Assembly (NCBI GenBank): GCA_016617855.1 | Contig: JAECUM010091510.1 | Span: 54,367 to 118,366, forward strand | From: Megalonaias nervosa | Taxonomy: Eukaryota > Mollusca > Bivalvia > Unionida > Unionidae | Direction: 5' to 3' | Length of the DNA stretch: 64,000 nt | Shown: positions 18,813 through 31,057 of the stretch, piece after piece | How positions within the stretch are numbered: position 1 is the stretch's first letter | Layout of the letters: the number at the start of each line of letters is the position of its first letter | Position numbers and translations under genes: made by a program | The notes under the pieces: model-generated | What the model was told of the DNA's origin: nothing | What the model saw: the letters and a program-made list of their open reading frames with translations, nothing else | Database searches by the model: none

Positions 18813-19146
18813 AGAAGAAGAACCCAAAGGCTCTTTTCAAGGCCACTTTCATATGCCTCGAAAAGATTTATTCTTTCTTGCCTATATATGTGTTGTCTAT
18901 GTTTCTGTCTCTACCTAGAGTAGCTGCGCGTATTCAGGTCAGCCACTCGCAACATTGTTACAAGTGTCCAGTACCATGATGTCATCCCACCTTTTCCATT
19001 CCTATTGACCCATAATTAATCTTGGAGGGGGGGGGCATATCACTCCAGGGTGTGCTATTTCTTGCTAAACATTTGAGGGCCATATCACCCAAGGCTGACT
19101 TTCCTTCTTTGGCATGATGAGGGCCCTATCGCCCCACTATACTACT
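18813..19146. repeat. P1 right terminal inverted repeat
   Basis: Bases 18880-19009 pair with 130-1. The outer 137 bp (19010-19146) have short internal repeats (GGGCCATATCACCC-like) and end CCCCACTATACTACT. The terminus is assigned by likeness to the P2 end (CCCCATATACTACT) and P3 end (CCCCATTCACTACT). Confidence 0.75.
18829..18860 (+). terminator. histone-type 3' stem-loop after gene L (P1), mutated and displaced
   Basis: GGCTCT-TTTC-AAGGCC (18829-18844) preceded by ACCCAAA, with CTCGAAAAGATT downstream. One pair is lost and one is G-U. The SINE pushed it from about 30 nt to about 350 nt past the stop. Confidence 0.65.
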
Positions 19147-22006
19147 TTTGTTGGTTGATGAGCACCTTATGGAGGATAATTGTCTCCGTGCTCATGGAGT
19201 AACCTTTTAGACCATGATATCTTTGAGTGACCATAGGTTTCATTTCGATTCCCACCGTATGATAGACACTTTTAAATATACCTCCCAAACCGTATCATCG
19301 TTGTGGAGCTACTCTCTGTTCACAGAATAAAGGAGTTAAAAAGCTGAAAATGTAGTTTCACGTTGACGTTTCGATTAGAGAATATATCATTTTTTCCAAG
19401 ATCTATAATTCATGCTAATGCTCACATTGTCAAAATACAATATACGGAAAGAAACATCAAACTTTATACTTGTCTCTGCCTTCGATTCGATAAATAACCT
19501 TAGTGAAAAGCAATTTTCGTTGCTTTTGCAGTGAGAATCTAATCGCCATTTTTAACATTTGTTTCTTATTATGGTATACGACGTCCCCAAAGCAAATGTT
19601 CTCATTTCGCTCTAAGGAGTCAGTTCTTCTGGAGCACTTTCGATGCAACGATTGAATAGTTGATTTGTGTCAGTCGAATATTCTTTTAGCCATTGTCGCA
19701 CATCTTGCAGAATTTGCAGTTAGGATTTGGCTGCAGGAAACAATTTTGAATTGCTCTGTAGCTATCTTCATGGAGAGGACAGAACAAATGCTGCCTAAGG
19801 TGTATCCATGTTGTTGCTGCTCAGTACATTACGCAATATTTGATGCCGTTAGGGTCGTGTAGTATTTATCTATCATTATTTTTGAGGAGTCTAGAGATCA
19901 AAGCAGGAAAGAAGGAAGTTTTGTTGATTGCATTGGATCTATTATCATTTTTATATTTTTCGCTTCTATCTGATCTTCCTTCTTTCTCTTCGGAAGCAGA
20001 GTCTGTTGACATCGTCTTTTTGGCATCGACATTCAGTTATTATCTCCTCGAGGTAAGAAAAGGTGCCAACATGACTGCCAAACTTGGGCAAATTGTGTTT
20101 GACTAAACGTGGTTTTATACACTTCTAACTGCTCCCTTTTCTATTTCCCTTCTTCCGTTATCTGTGACCGTGTCTATCATCGTCATTGCGGTTGCTACTA
20201 CGTTTTGTTATTGTTCGCTTTTCATGAAAAGACTGAATTCTTCAATAGTTGTTTTGGACGTCTCATTTAAACCTTTATGATGAAACATTTGAAGCCTTTA
20301 CAATAGTGGTCTTTACCTTTGCGATTTATTACATTTCTGACATCTGGACTCGATACATCAACGATTGTAACTATTATTTGTACGTGTGACATATCTACGC
20401 TATTAGGATTAGCGGGTAAGTGATGTATCTGTTGTCAGTGTTATCATATCAAGAAAAAGGAAATTGATATTTAGATTTTTAAGAAAGCAAAAACAAAGGA
20501 GAAGACGGAAGAACCTTCAAGAGCAAATGAAACAGATGACGAACCTATTCCAACATAGAGATTCAAATAATGATAGACGAAATAGAAGCAATAACCCATT
20601 CTAATGAAGCAATTCAAATAATTAAGACAATACGAAGAACAAAAAAATGACTTCTCTAATGTATTTGAAATTTCATAGTGAATGTTATTTATGAGAGTAT
20701 CTCAGAAAGTAAGCATATCCGTGTATTGACGTCTTGTTTTAATCTTGATACCATTTTGACACAAACTTATTTTTATAACACGATCTTTAAGATTTATTTA
20801 GTTTTTCGGAGAGATGAATGGAGTTGGAAGAGTTCTGGTTGGTCCAGTAAAAGGTCCATGGGTTTGAATGGACATTATGGATTTTAAAACATCATCTGTA
20901 AGCTTCAAGAAACCCTTTTCCAGGCCCAAGTACTACCCCTGATGTTGTGGTGTAGTAGCCACTGCTGCCACTGCGGGCTCTTAGTCAATTTTGGATCAAA
21001 TGTATGCTGTTATTTGCTTAGTTTTGGCGACGTAAATTTTGTTTAAAGTTTCCGATTGTTTCTTATAAAATCAGAATTCGCTGACAATGACAGTTAGAGA
21101 GAAAAAGATGGTACCGGCCAAAATTCTTGTTAGAATAACAAATCGCAGTAAGGCGAATCCAAATCCAAATTAAAATCAATTGCCTCTATAATAATATTCG
21201 CTACTTCAGTAATATTCGTGATATCACTCCATGTATAAGATGTTTCCACAGCAGGCGCACCCCAACACGACGTTTTGATCTCAAATTATTCGAATTATTC
21301 TGCAACAATCACGGGTATTTTGTTATGAATGTTTTTAATTCATCGTGTGTGTTTGACCTTTGTCCGTGATTGATGGTTGCGTTTTGTCTAGCTAACTATT
21401 GTCATGTTCTGTGTACCTGGTTCTTGTCTTGATTATGAAGTATTAAACAAGATGTTTATTTAGATTTGATTTAAGGAAATTGGTTTTACCCTGGGAAATT
21501 CTATTGGTCAAGTGAAACATGCATATAAATGATTTGGTAAATAACGTCCTCATTCCTATTTCATATTAATCTTTGGGAATCTATTGTCAGAGTTTAGAGT
21601 TGTGTCCTGATATAATTCTGGAGGAATTATTTAAATCATTCATTGAAATAACAATATTCGTTGACTGGATTAACAAATTATTTTGAGATGTTTGTGTTCG
21701 ATTCAAAGCTATTTTGGATTACATCTTTGTTCCATCAGCACAGTGAAGATTACTAGAATTCATTCGGAATATTTTCGGACTTCTAAAATGGAAGTTAGGA
21801 TTTATTTGGATTTAATTCACAATACTTTAACTGTTTGTTAACTTTCATGATAATGCTGTGCATTTGATTAATTAGTCTCTGTCCGGTTTTATTGAAAATG
21901 AAAAGAACTACAGTTGAAAAACCAGATATTACTAGAATTAGCAATACTTTAGCTTTAGAAAACAATTGTTCATTCAGGCAGAGGTAAAAGAGAACGAAAT
22001 GCCAAT

Positions 22007-22009
<3 letters not shown>
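19147..22009. other. host intergenic sequence, nothing recognised
   Basis: AT-rich sequence with only short random open frames. No domain, splice-like gene structure or known repeat was recognised. Confidence 0.6.
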
Positions 22010-22105
<96 letters not shown>

Positions 22106-23223
22106 TAGAGACAGCAAGAGAGACACAGAGACGGAGAAAGAGACAGAGAGAGACAGAGATAGAGAAAGAGGGAGAGATAGAGAGAGAGACAAAGACAGAG
22201 AGAGAGACTGAGACAAAGAGAGAGACAGACGGAGAGAGAGACAGAGTGAGACAGAGACGAGACACTGAGAGAGGGAGAGATAGAGACAGAGAGAGAGAGA
22301 GAAAACAGAGAGACAGAGATAAACTGAGACAAAGAGAGAGAAATAGAGACAGAGACGGAGACAAGGAGATAGATCGAGATAAAGCGACATATAGAGGAAC
22401 AGAGAGAGACACAGATAGAGAGATAGAGAGAGACAAAGAGAGGCACAGAGACACGCAGAGCCAGAGACAGAGAGAGAAAGAGGGAGAGAGAGAAACATAG
22501 AGGGAGAGACAGAGAGAGACAGAGAGAGAGAGAGAGAGACAAACAAACAGACTGACAGACAGATTGAGAGAAAGAGAGAGACAGAGAGAGAGGGAGACAG
22601 AGACACAGAGACAGAGAGAGAGACAGAAAGAGATAAAGAAAGATAGAGAGAGAAAGAGAGAGCGAGGGACAGAGACAGACTGAGAGAGAGAGACAGACAG
22701 AGAGAAAGAGATAGCGAGTGACAGAGACAGAAAGAGAGAGAGACAGAGAGACAGAGAGGGAGACAGAGGGACAGAGACAGAGAGACAGATAAAGAAACAG
22801 AGACAGAGAGAGACTGAGAGAGACATACACAGAGAGACAAAGATAGAGAGACACGGAGAGAAACGGAGAGAGACTGAGAGAGGGAGTTAGAGGGAGAGAC
22901 ATAAAGAGAGTGACAGACAGAGATAAAGAGAGATATAGAGAGACAGACAGACAGACAGAAACAAAGAGAGAGAGGGAGAGAGAGACAGAATGATGGAGAG
23001 AAAGACAGAGGGAGACAAGAGACAGATACATAGAGACTGGGAGAGAGAGACAGGGAGACAGAAAGAGAGAGAGAGACAAAGAGAGAGAGAGAAAAAGAAA
23101 TACGGAGAGAGCGCCAGAGGTAGAGGGAGAGAGAGATGGAGAGAGAGACGGAGAGAGACAGAAACAGAGAGAGATAGACGAAGTGAAGTAGGGAGAAAGA
23201 GAGAGAGACGGAGACAGAGAGAC

Positions 23224-23280
<57 letters not shown>
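22010..23280. repeat. (GA)n-rich tract, 1.27 kb
   Basis: Two pure GA runs (22011-22100 and 23229-23281) enclose more than 1 kb of degenerate GAGACA/GAGA sequence. The long Ser/Leu minus-strand frames here are artefacts. The right edge runs directly into P3 gene Q sequence, which in P2 also begins with AGAGAGAAC, so the tract may have expanded from inside the element. Confidence 0.9.
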
Positions 23281-23282
<2 letters not shown>

Positions 23283-23455
23283 AGCAACATCAGCACCAAC
23301 AACAACAACAGCAGGAGCAAGACAGAGGCTTTGTGGACTGTCATGTAGACACTAAGGAGTTCTTCTTCTTCTCCGGAGAAGCAGGTCGTTTTCCGTGGGA
23401 AAGCCTGCTGCCGGACGGGGACGTAATCCCAGACGTTAAGAGAGATTGCCCAAAC
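23281..23455 (+). pseudogene. gene Q, C-terminal remnant (P3)
   Basis: The CAG/CAA-type run and the following segment (coding for RGFVD-like and basic residues) match gene Q of P1 and P2. The N-terminal half is replaced by the GA tract. No start remains. Confidence 0.6.
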
Positions 23456-23470
23456 TCTTAACCAACAAAA

Positions 23471-23503
23471 GCTCCCTTTTCAGGGCTACCCCAAAGATCT
23501 AGG
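23471..23503 (+). terminator. histone-type stem-loop after gene Q (P3), degraded
   Basis: GCTCCCTTTTCAGGGCTACC: only a 4-bp stem (CCCT/AGGG) remains perfect, in the same CAAAA/ACCCCA context. It is followed by ATCTAGGAAGGACA where P1 has CTCTAGAAAGGACA. Confidence 0.6.
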
Positions 23504-23776
23504 AAGGACAAACTACTCTATTGCCAAAATTTGTCTGTATTTGTGTGTTGGACTGTGAGTGTGATTTTTATGTCAAAAGATAGAACTGTGCCTATAAACA
23601 CTTCGTGTCCCTGGCTTGTAAGATAGTGTGTGTATGTGTGTTTGTTTTAGGGTTATATGCATGGATGGTAATAAAGTGTGTTTGTAGGAAAAATATGAAC
23701 GTGATTGTTTTAGGTCCGCGCGTTGCATGTTTTGATTGTGCTGTGGGTATTGTTAGTTTTTGTGTAAGGGAGTGTT

Positions 23777-23836
23777 TTCCTTCGCGTCCGTGCTTCAGGG
23801 ATATAAAGCGTAGCGTTCGTCAGTCTGGCTACCCAT
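23777..23836 (+). promoter_or_regulatory. arm promoter of gene E (P3)
   Basis: TTTTCCTTCGCGTCCGTGCT, then TATAAAGC (23802) and GTCAGTCTGGCTACCC. This is one of the best-preserved copies of the module. Confidence 0.65.
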
Positions 23837-23879
23837 CGTTGAATAGTCAACATCCAAAATCAATAGAGCACAGAAGATA

Positions 23880-24332
23880 ATGGAACTCCAAATTAACCTG
23901 GAAAATACTCGTTGCCTCCTAAACTAACTAGCCATGGAGGCTATTGCTGAAGAAGAAGAAGTTGCGTTAGAGTAGGAGAAGGAGAAGGAGAAAGAAAAGA
24001 GCATAATCTATCTGATGCGACCCATCTGCCATGTGAAACCTGTGGTGAAGACACCATTACAGAAACCACCGCAAGCGTTCGCGGTGCCTCGTACCGAAGA
24101 TTGGGCCTTGGAGCTGGAGCTACAACGCCAAGAGTGGGAACCTCAGCGACCACAGCAGCAGTATCAGCATGTACGGGCAAGGGATGCAGTCTTCACAATC
24201 CCTCAAGCCGAAGACTGGGAGGGTGAAGCGAATCAACCCTCTTCAGCACTCCCTATCTTTACCATTTCGTGGGAGAACGAATGGAGTCGTGGATGTGTGT
24301 GTGGTGCCAGGCCTGGGAGGTGTCATCATTAA
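23880..24332 (+). pseudogene. gene E (P3), disrupted
   Basis: The ATG at 23880 is followed by stops. The frame open from about 24015 holds two W-acidic motifs (TEDWALELELQ, AEDWEGEAN) and the Cys end (SWENEWSRGCVCGARP), stopping at 24330-24332. The end matches P2 closely, showing long-term conservation of the tail. Confidence 0.6.
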
Positions 24333-24357
24333 GAAGGTGTATTTGAAATTTAAAAAC

Positions 24358-24399
24358 AGCCATTCTCAGGGCTATCCAGATCTTCAGAAAAGAGAGACT
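24358..24399 (+). terminator. histone-type 3' stem-loop and downstream element after gene E (P3)
   Basis: AGCCAT-TCTC-AGGGCT with one mismatch, preceded by TAAAAAC. CTTCAGAAAAGAGAGACT (24382-24399) is the downstream element. It lies 25 nt after the stop. Confidence 0.75.
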
Positions 24400-24570
24400 G
24401 ATCAATTTGCCAATAATATTAGTGTTTGTTGGTAGTGTGTGTATGTGTGACTGTCTGTGTGTGTGTGTCTTTCCCTGAACAAAACCCATGGTTCCAACAC
24501 TTATGAGTGTTTGTATTGTGTGAAAGTAAAGTAGTTTCACTTTAAATACTAACTCCTTTGCTGATGTGAG

Positions 24571-24633
<63 letters not shown>

Positions 24634-24974
24634 TAACCAAACCCTTGTCCCTACACTCATGAGTGATTGTTTTGTGTGAAAGTAATGTGACTCTAAACAC
24701 TGACTCATTTGGTGGTGAGTTTGTAGGTAATGGTGTATTTTTGTAAATAAAAAGTTTCCTTCTCCACTATTTGTTAGCATGAAGTATTGTTGATTTTGTT
24801 GGTATTAGTGTATTGACTTGTATAAAAATTTATTTTAGGTCAGCACTCTCATCTCTGGGGATTGTATGGTATGTGATGTGCGTAGTTAGTGTGAGGGGAT
24901 GTTTTCCTTCTGGTCCGTGTTTGACGTATATATTACGTAGCGTTTCGTGCACTTCATCTTTGAATTTTCAAACG

Positions 24975-25375
24975 ATGGCAACGAACTACGTCGACAAAAC
25001 GCAGATGTTAAAAGAGGTTGTGGATACCTTACGGATAGTTGAAGAAATGATTGTAAGGTTGGAGTATGGTTCATATAGCCCCCACAGATTGAAAATGGAA
25101 ATTAGTAATTTAAGGAGAGGGAAGGAAATATTAAGGGAGCTTATAAAACAGTAAAAAGAAGAAAAGGAGGATTTGGAGGAAAAAGAACAGATTAGAAGAT
25201 ACAACGAAAAAATAATGAAAGAGGAGGAAAATGAAAATGGACAAAAGAGGAGGAGGAGGAGGAGAAGGAGGAAGAGGAGGAGGAAAAGGATGAGAAGAAG
25301 AAAAAGACAAATGTAGTGAAGAAGATAAGGAACTGGTGGAAGAGAAGAAGAGAAGAGAGACAGCAGAAGAAGATG
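24975..25375 (+). pseudogene. gene L (P3), disrupted
   Basis: The ATG at 24975 gives 59 open codons to a TAA at 25152; they align with the P2 gene L start (EVVDTLRIVEEMIVRLEYG). A K/E- and K/R-rich low-complexity region with more stops follows. The upstream promoter module (24898-24935) is weaker. The first open part could still encode a short helical protein. Confidence 0.5.
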
Positions 25376-25387
25376 AAGAAACCCAAC

Positions 25388-25425
25388 GGCCATTTTCAGG
25401 GCCCCTCAACTGTCTCGAAAAGATG
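25388..25425 (+). terminator. histone-type 3' stem-loop after gene L (P3)
   Basis: GGCCAT-TTTC-AGGGCC (one mismatch), preceded by ACCCAAC and followed by GTCTCGAAAAGATG. Same position and context as in P1 and P2. Confidence 0.75.
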
Positions 25426-25675
25426 CCCATTCTCTCTTGCCTAAATTAATTTGTAGTCGAATGTATAGTTGCTTGTGTGATAGATTTATGTAGATAAATC
25501 TATGTAAGTCTGTCTCTATGTCTCTAACCCTGTCTCTAGCCACGTCTCTATGTCTATGTCTCTATTTGTTCTTAGAGTAGGGCGTATTCAGGTCAACACC
25601 TTGCAACACTATTCCGCCGATTGAGGTCAGCCTCTTGCAACATTGTTGCCATTGTTTCCCCAGTGTCCAGTACCG

Positions 25676-25683
25676 TGACGTCA
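25676..25683. promoter_or_regulatory. CRE-like TGACGTCA in P3 terminal repeat
   Basis: Perfect TGACGTCA in the context AGTACCGTGACGTCA, the same as in the P2 terminal repeats. Confidence 0.5.
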
Positions 25684-25708
25684 CCCCTCTCCAATACCTA
25701 TTGACAGG

Positions 25709-25893
25709 CCCAATACATTGTATCTATACATTCCCTGTGTTAAATTTCCCTTGTCCGTATACAGTCCCACTCCTGTTCAATTCCCCTTGTCCGTAGACAG
25801 ACCCAATACATTGTCGATATACATTCCCAATGTTAAATTTCCCTTGTCCGTATATAGTTCCACTCCTGATCAATTCCCCTTGTCCGTATAGGG
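25709..25893. repeat. 93-bp tandem duplication in P3 terminus
   Basis: Two similar units begin CCCAATACATTGT at 25709 and 25802. Each contains CCCTTGTCCGTATA-type boxes; TTGTCCGTA is also repeated in the outer P2 terminal repeat. Confidence 0.8.
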
Positions 25894-26008
25894 CCGCGGC
25901 ACTTTTTAACATGGGAAGCCCCATTGTCCGTATAAATTTTCCATATAGGGTTGCGACACTTTTTAACATGGAAGTCTCATTTTTCGTATATCGTCCCCAT
26001 TCACTACT

Positions 26009-27457
26009 TACAGTACCTGAGATCTTCTATGTTTATTTTCTATTATTTCTAATGGTTTATATTCACCACTTCTCTTATAGCATATTTGAATCCAAACTAA
26101 TTCTAAACAAGTTCTACTCAAGTCCAAAAGAATCGAACGTTCCGAATGAATTTCTGATTCTCGAATGTATTGGTCTACCAACAGTCCTCTTGTGTCAAAA
26201 TGGCATTGTCCAGAACTCCTTTAAATGATTCATTGGAACGAAGTGCGACCAGCCAATAAAACCTCAGTCTTGAAGATGAAAACTAAGTTGGTTTACCAAT
26301 AATTTTTATGACACACCTGCAAAATATTTTCAACGTAGGAGAGTATAGGTTGCATTCATTCATTTCAACCCTTTTTTTGTCCGTTAGTGGTTCTAATTTT
26401 AACAAGCTTGATTAACGGTTTGTTCAAGATGGCAATGACTTAAATAGATGCACTGACGTACGAAACTCATTACGAGTTAGGTTTAATTGTTATAAACTCG
26501 ACATATTTCAAAGTATAAACTGAAATGTTATTACATGACCTTTTAAATTCTCTGATTTAAACACAGGAAGCAGCTTTACCGAATATATAAATGCAATTGA
26601 TTCGTTTTGTTTTAGGTTCCTTTACTACACACGCAAAAGGGATTAACATAATTTATGTTTGCACTGTGTTCATGAGCTTCATTGTTGGATCTGCTAAAGA
26701 TAGAGTTATTTACTATTGATTCTCAGCTAGCAAAATCCCAAAAGCTTAATAAAGATGCTTTTAACAAAGTTTCTGAAATGTGTTATATGAAAAACAGATT
26801 ATAACATATATATTCCATTACTTCTTTGAGTGAAAATTCTTCAGGGAAGCTAGACTGAATAAGATTAGAAAGATTGTTATATAAGGCATATAGCTTTTGA
26901 TATTCATCAATCCATTTATTCTAAACGTATGAAAGAAAACCGGTCTAAAACCAGTCATGCTTATTTACATCTTACGGAGAAACAGTATCTACAGATATAC
27001 AGAGCTAAAACGGTAAAAACAACATTTGAAACAATATAAAAGCCTAGTAGGGTGATCCTAATATTTTAAATGCGAGTAGGATAAGAAAGCTATACCGTGT
27101 ACAAAACAAAAATATATTTTAACTTTCAAATACGATTTTCCAATGTATCTTTGTTTTACCTCGCCGTATTCCAATAAATGTTATCCTATTCACATAACAC
27201 TGCCCACTGTATCGTTTAGTTGTACTACGCAATATTTTCCAGTTAATGGTATCCTATTCACATAACACTGCCTACTGTGTCGTCTTGTTGTACCAAGCAA
27301 TATTCCAGTTAGAATTATCATATTCATATAACACTGCCCACCGTATCGTTATTTTTTATATCGCAACATTCCATTTAGAATTACTACTACTAATATTAAT
27401 TTTATTATCATTATTAGTATTAGTAGTAGTAGTAGTAGTAGTAGCAGTAGTAGTAGC

Positions 27458-27493
<36 letters not shown>

Positions 27494-28270
27494 TTTATTT
27501 CCTGAGAACAATACATCTGGTTCTGAATTAGCAGATCCTACATGCAGTCGTCGTTGATGTAATATTTAAACTATACATTTGCTGCAGTGTCACCAACACT
27601 CACATGTAATCAGAAAATATACATCCATTAGTCTAAAACATACAAAAGATATATTTGTAGTTTTGGATAGTAGTGGTAACAAATTAGGAATCTCAGTTTG
27701 TCTAAGCTCAAGCATAACCAGAAATAATAAATTTGTGAAACGTGTTCTTAAAAGAAGATACTATTGGCATTTATATTATATCATTGGGAATGATATTCCA
27801 TAACAATGTTGCTGAATATGGTACAGATGGCATGTACAGAATCGTTTTGCGTTTTGGCAAATGATTCGAGTACGAAATAGTACATGGTGTGAACTGATTT
27901 TGGAAGCTAAAATTAGGAAGGCATTGATATATTATAGAACAATGTTGTAAAAAGATTTATATGTCAATATAGTATTAATGTAATGTACTCTATAATTTGA
28001 AGATAACAACTGTAAATTAAGGAACATTTGAGAGGATTGATAGTCTTTTTATGCAATAAATTCAACAGTTTGTTTTGGGAAAAAAATTATCCGATTATGC
28101 GTACTAGCATCGCAGGAAGGATACGACGTTTCTCCCCAAGACAAATGCATGTGAATAATCGCACCTAAAGGTTGTTATGCTCTATGTTATTTAATTTGGT
28201 TCCCTGAACAAATATATTGATATCTTCTCTTTTTTTGTACTCTTTGTCTTGCTCAAGTTGTTAGCTTTTC
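26009..28270. other. host sequence with small repeats
   Basis: No gene seen. It holds about three units of a 66-67 bp tandem repeat (27168-27385; CACATAACACTGCC...) and a (TAG)n/(TAA)n run (27408-27493). Confidence 0.6.
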
Positions 28271-28272
28271 CC

Positions 28273-28375
28273 GTGTTTAATTGATTTTGATGATTGTGAA
28301 ATCATCAAAATCAATTAAACACAAAAAAGGTAACAATCTACAACAGAATGTTGAGAACTATCTACATTCTGTTGT
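28273..28375. repeat. two adjacent perfect palindromes
   Basis: First: 22-bp arms 28273-28294 and 28301-28322 with a 6-nt loop. Second: ACAACAGAATGT (28340-28351) and ACATTCTGTTGT (28364-28375). They sit directly beside the downstream edge of the LINE remnant. Confidence 0.75.
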
Positions 28376-28389
28376 AAATTTTTCTCCAG

Positions 28390-29160
28390 GGAATTGATTG
28401 CAATTTCCATGGCTTGTAGGGACGTTATTGACAATACTATTAGTTTCAGTTGCGTTCATATGAAGTGGTACATTGTTAATGAAAAGGATACAGGGTCTAT
28501 ATTAGAACCCTGAGAGATTCCATTTTTGACATATTGTAAAGGTGTTGTACTATTAGCCACACACGAACTGTTGCTTTCCTGTTATTCAGGACTAAACATC
28601 GCTAGCGTATTATCACTGAGATTGAATGCCTTAAGTGTTTTCATCAATATTTCATGACCAACTAAATCTAACCTTTCCTAACATCTCAAAAACTGCACCG
28701 TATCAACGAAGTTTGTGAGGGATGTTTGACACAAACGCTTTTCCCTAAAGCCTGAAAGTGTCTTATATAAAAGACTAAATTTCTTTTTAAAATAGAGAAG
28801 AAAACATCGGCAAAATTGAAGGGCAGTGTATTTTTCAAACGTTTAAGAAAGTTTGGTAAGATTAATATAGGTCGATAGTTGTTTGCTGAAGACATGTCAC
28901 CATGTTTAAAGATGATTTGGTTAATTTCAGAGGAACCGGAAAGATTCCCGTATCAATAAATGTACTTATTACGCCAGAATTGTAAGGGACAGCAACCTGA
29001 GCTAATAGTTTTTAATACTTCTGGCGAAAGTTCATATAATCCTGTTGCTTTGTTGCCGTCAAATTTCTCTAAAATATCTATCACATCTTGAACACATATT
29101 AGAGGGATCTTTGGACTCTGCAGAATCAATACGGAGTGAAAATCTTGTGATATGGGCAAA
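28390..29160 (-). pseudogene. LINE (non-LTR) reverse-transcriptase remnant
   Basis: On the minus strand, frames broken by stops show the linear order of LINE RT blocks: GNKATGLYELSPEVLK, then SSANNYRPILILPNF, then DLVGHEILMK and NGISQGSNIDPVSF. These match the known KATGxDxxxxxxLK, NYRPISxLP, DLxKAFDxVxH and GxxQGSxLxPxLF blocks. The family type cannot be fixed. It is clearly dead. Confidence 0.75.
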
Positions 29161-31019
29161 TGTTCTCCAATAATGTGAAAACGGTATTTAGGGCGTGTGC
29201 GACATGTAATGACTCTATACTATTATGACTACTGAGTTTTTATTATAAAGGGAAAACATGAGTTTTATTTCCTTAAATAAAGTTACGTTTCCCTATTTTT
29301 CTGCAGTCACTTTTATTCTTGGTAAATCTGATTGTACCAAGAAGATCAGTTCGAAAATTCATCATAGACTATGTTTCCTAACACCCGCTCATATTGTCTT
29401 ATTTGATAAAATTCGATTTCTGACATTTGACTGTGACAGGTGATGTATATTATTGGCAAAGCGTATTAATTTAAAAAGCACAGATTGTTCTTCTCTGTAC
29501 CGGAAGTAGCTTTAAGTGTACCAGGAATGTGCATATGGAAATGTGAAGTGAAAAGTCACATCTCATTCCAGGCGCCTGTCACTCATAAGTGGTTCTGACT
29601 GGAACTTCCGGTCTCATAATACCTGCTAATATTGCCTCGTTTGAAAAAGTTCGTTTACTCACAGTAGAATGAAGTAAACTTTAATTGTGAGCATGATTTA
29701 TATAGCATTTAAATGCGAAAACTCAAATTTCTCTCGTCTTAACCAGAGATAGATTTGAGCGTGTCAGCAATATGCTTATGGAAAGTTGGAGTGGAGTCGT
29801 TGTACCTCAGCAGCAACTTCTCTCTAGCGTCAGGAACTCTTATTTCCAGGTAGGGCGGGAGATAATGTATTCGATCATACTAACCTGCCTCTTCATTGTC
29901 TGCACAATGTGGCTTTAAATTTCACCAATATTTCCGATTTAGCGTATATCATGGTCACTGTATTTGTTTACGAGAGCTACTGTCGCTGTCAGAAGCGGTT
30001 TCGATATTGAAGATTTAATATAAAGGACACTGCAAACTTCCAATGCATTGGAGAACGATGCAAAAGAATAAACCTCTGTGAAGCAACCACATGTATGTGG
30101 AGGCTGTGTGTTCAAATTCTAGGAAGTAAGGTAAATTTTTTTTAACTAGGTACATTTTCTTTATATATTTATATAATCTGTTGCATCGGTCGTGTTCCTG
30201 TTCTAATCTATGCTCAAGAAACGTTAAACACTGTTTATACGTGTGAAAAAGTGATATTGCATCACATCTTATAAATGTTACACTCACATAGACATCGCAT
30301 TAAGGTAGTTAGCCCCCGTACAAGGTAATTCTTAAGATCTGACGCAGATTCGCACGAAATGGAATTATACTCAATTTTAGCGTGACGTAGAAGCATCGGG
30401 GTGCTCAATGGAGCACAACTGTTGGAAACTGGCGGATCATGGAATCAGTGTATTAAGAACAAGATAGGAGCAGAACGTTTTATTCTGTCACTTAAATATT
30501 TTAATGTCTTCTGGTTAGATGGTAACTATGGAAACTGGCTTTTAATTTATGCAGATTCTACCTGTATTTGGATAATTAAGACTGTGCAAGAAGCATGTCT
30601 CGCGGTTAAACCTACCAACCCATCAACCTACCAACCCATCAGCCTACCAACCCATCAACCTACCAACCCATCAACCTACCAACCCATCAACCTGGATATG
30701 AGGATTATGTTTTCTTCATGATGGATGACTTGTGTGAAATAGTGGAAATGGTCTGTTTATTGCATGTCAGCATCCGCATTACAAATACCGTATACTGTCA
30801 TTTGAATGCGTCTCAATATAAATGTGGCAATTTTTTTTCCGTAGGCGGCTGATATCTTTGTCTTGCTGAAAAATGTATTTGTTTACGAGAACTACTATAC
30901 TTTTCGTTTGGATTCCCATGGTTGGAATAAACTACTTAGTTGATCACGAATGGGATGAAATTATCATTTACTTAAAGTTTTGAAATATGTACAGTATGCA
31001 TACTCCACATGTTGGTTAT

Positions 31020-31057
<38 letters not shown>

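Larger units (their letters stand above)
1..19146 (+). mobile_element. Polinton/Maverick element P1, near full length, left tip outside window
   Basis: The stretch holds the gene set that defines Polintons: protein-primed DNA polymerase B, retroviral-type integrase, FtsK/HerA-like packaging ATPase, adenain-like protease, major capsid and penton-like proteins, between inverted repeats. Bases 1-130 match the reverse complement of about 18880-19009. The right repeat continues another 137 bp to a terminus ending CCCCACTATACTACT at 19146, like the P2 end CCCCATATACTACT, so the left end should lie about 137 bp before base 1. The 6 bp after the end are TTTGTT (19147-19152); the matching left duplication cannot be seen. 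All core genes carry stops or frameshifts, so it is a decayed copy. It is very similar to P2 wherever both are present. Confidence 0.93.
23281..26008 (+). mobile_element. Polinton fragment P3 (right arm only)
   Basis: Contains the end of gene Q, gene E, gene L, three histone-type hairpins and a right terminus CCCCATTCACTACT at 26008, in the same order as P1 and P2. TACAGT (26009-26014) would be the target duplication; no left end is present. It is more diverged than P1 and P2 are from each other. The left boundary is the GA tract. Confidence 0.85.

Noticed and set aside
21795..23344. Very long Ser/Leu-rich minus-strand open frames (up to 456 codons)
   Set aside because: They are only the complement of degenerate GAGA repeat read in stop-free frames; no domain, start context or conservation.
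30609..30692. Short Pro/Thr-rich coding sequence
   Set aside because: It is a 16-bp tandem repeat inside a small open frame with no other support.
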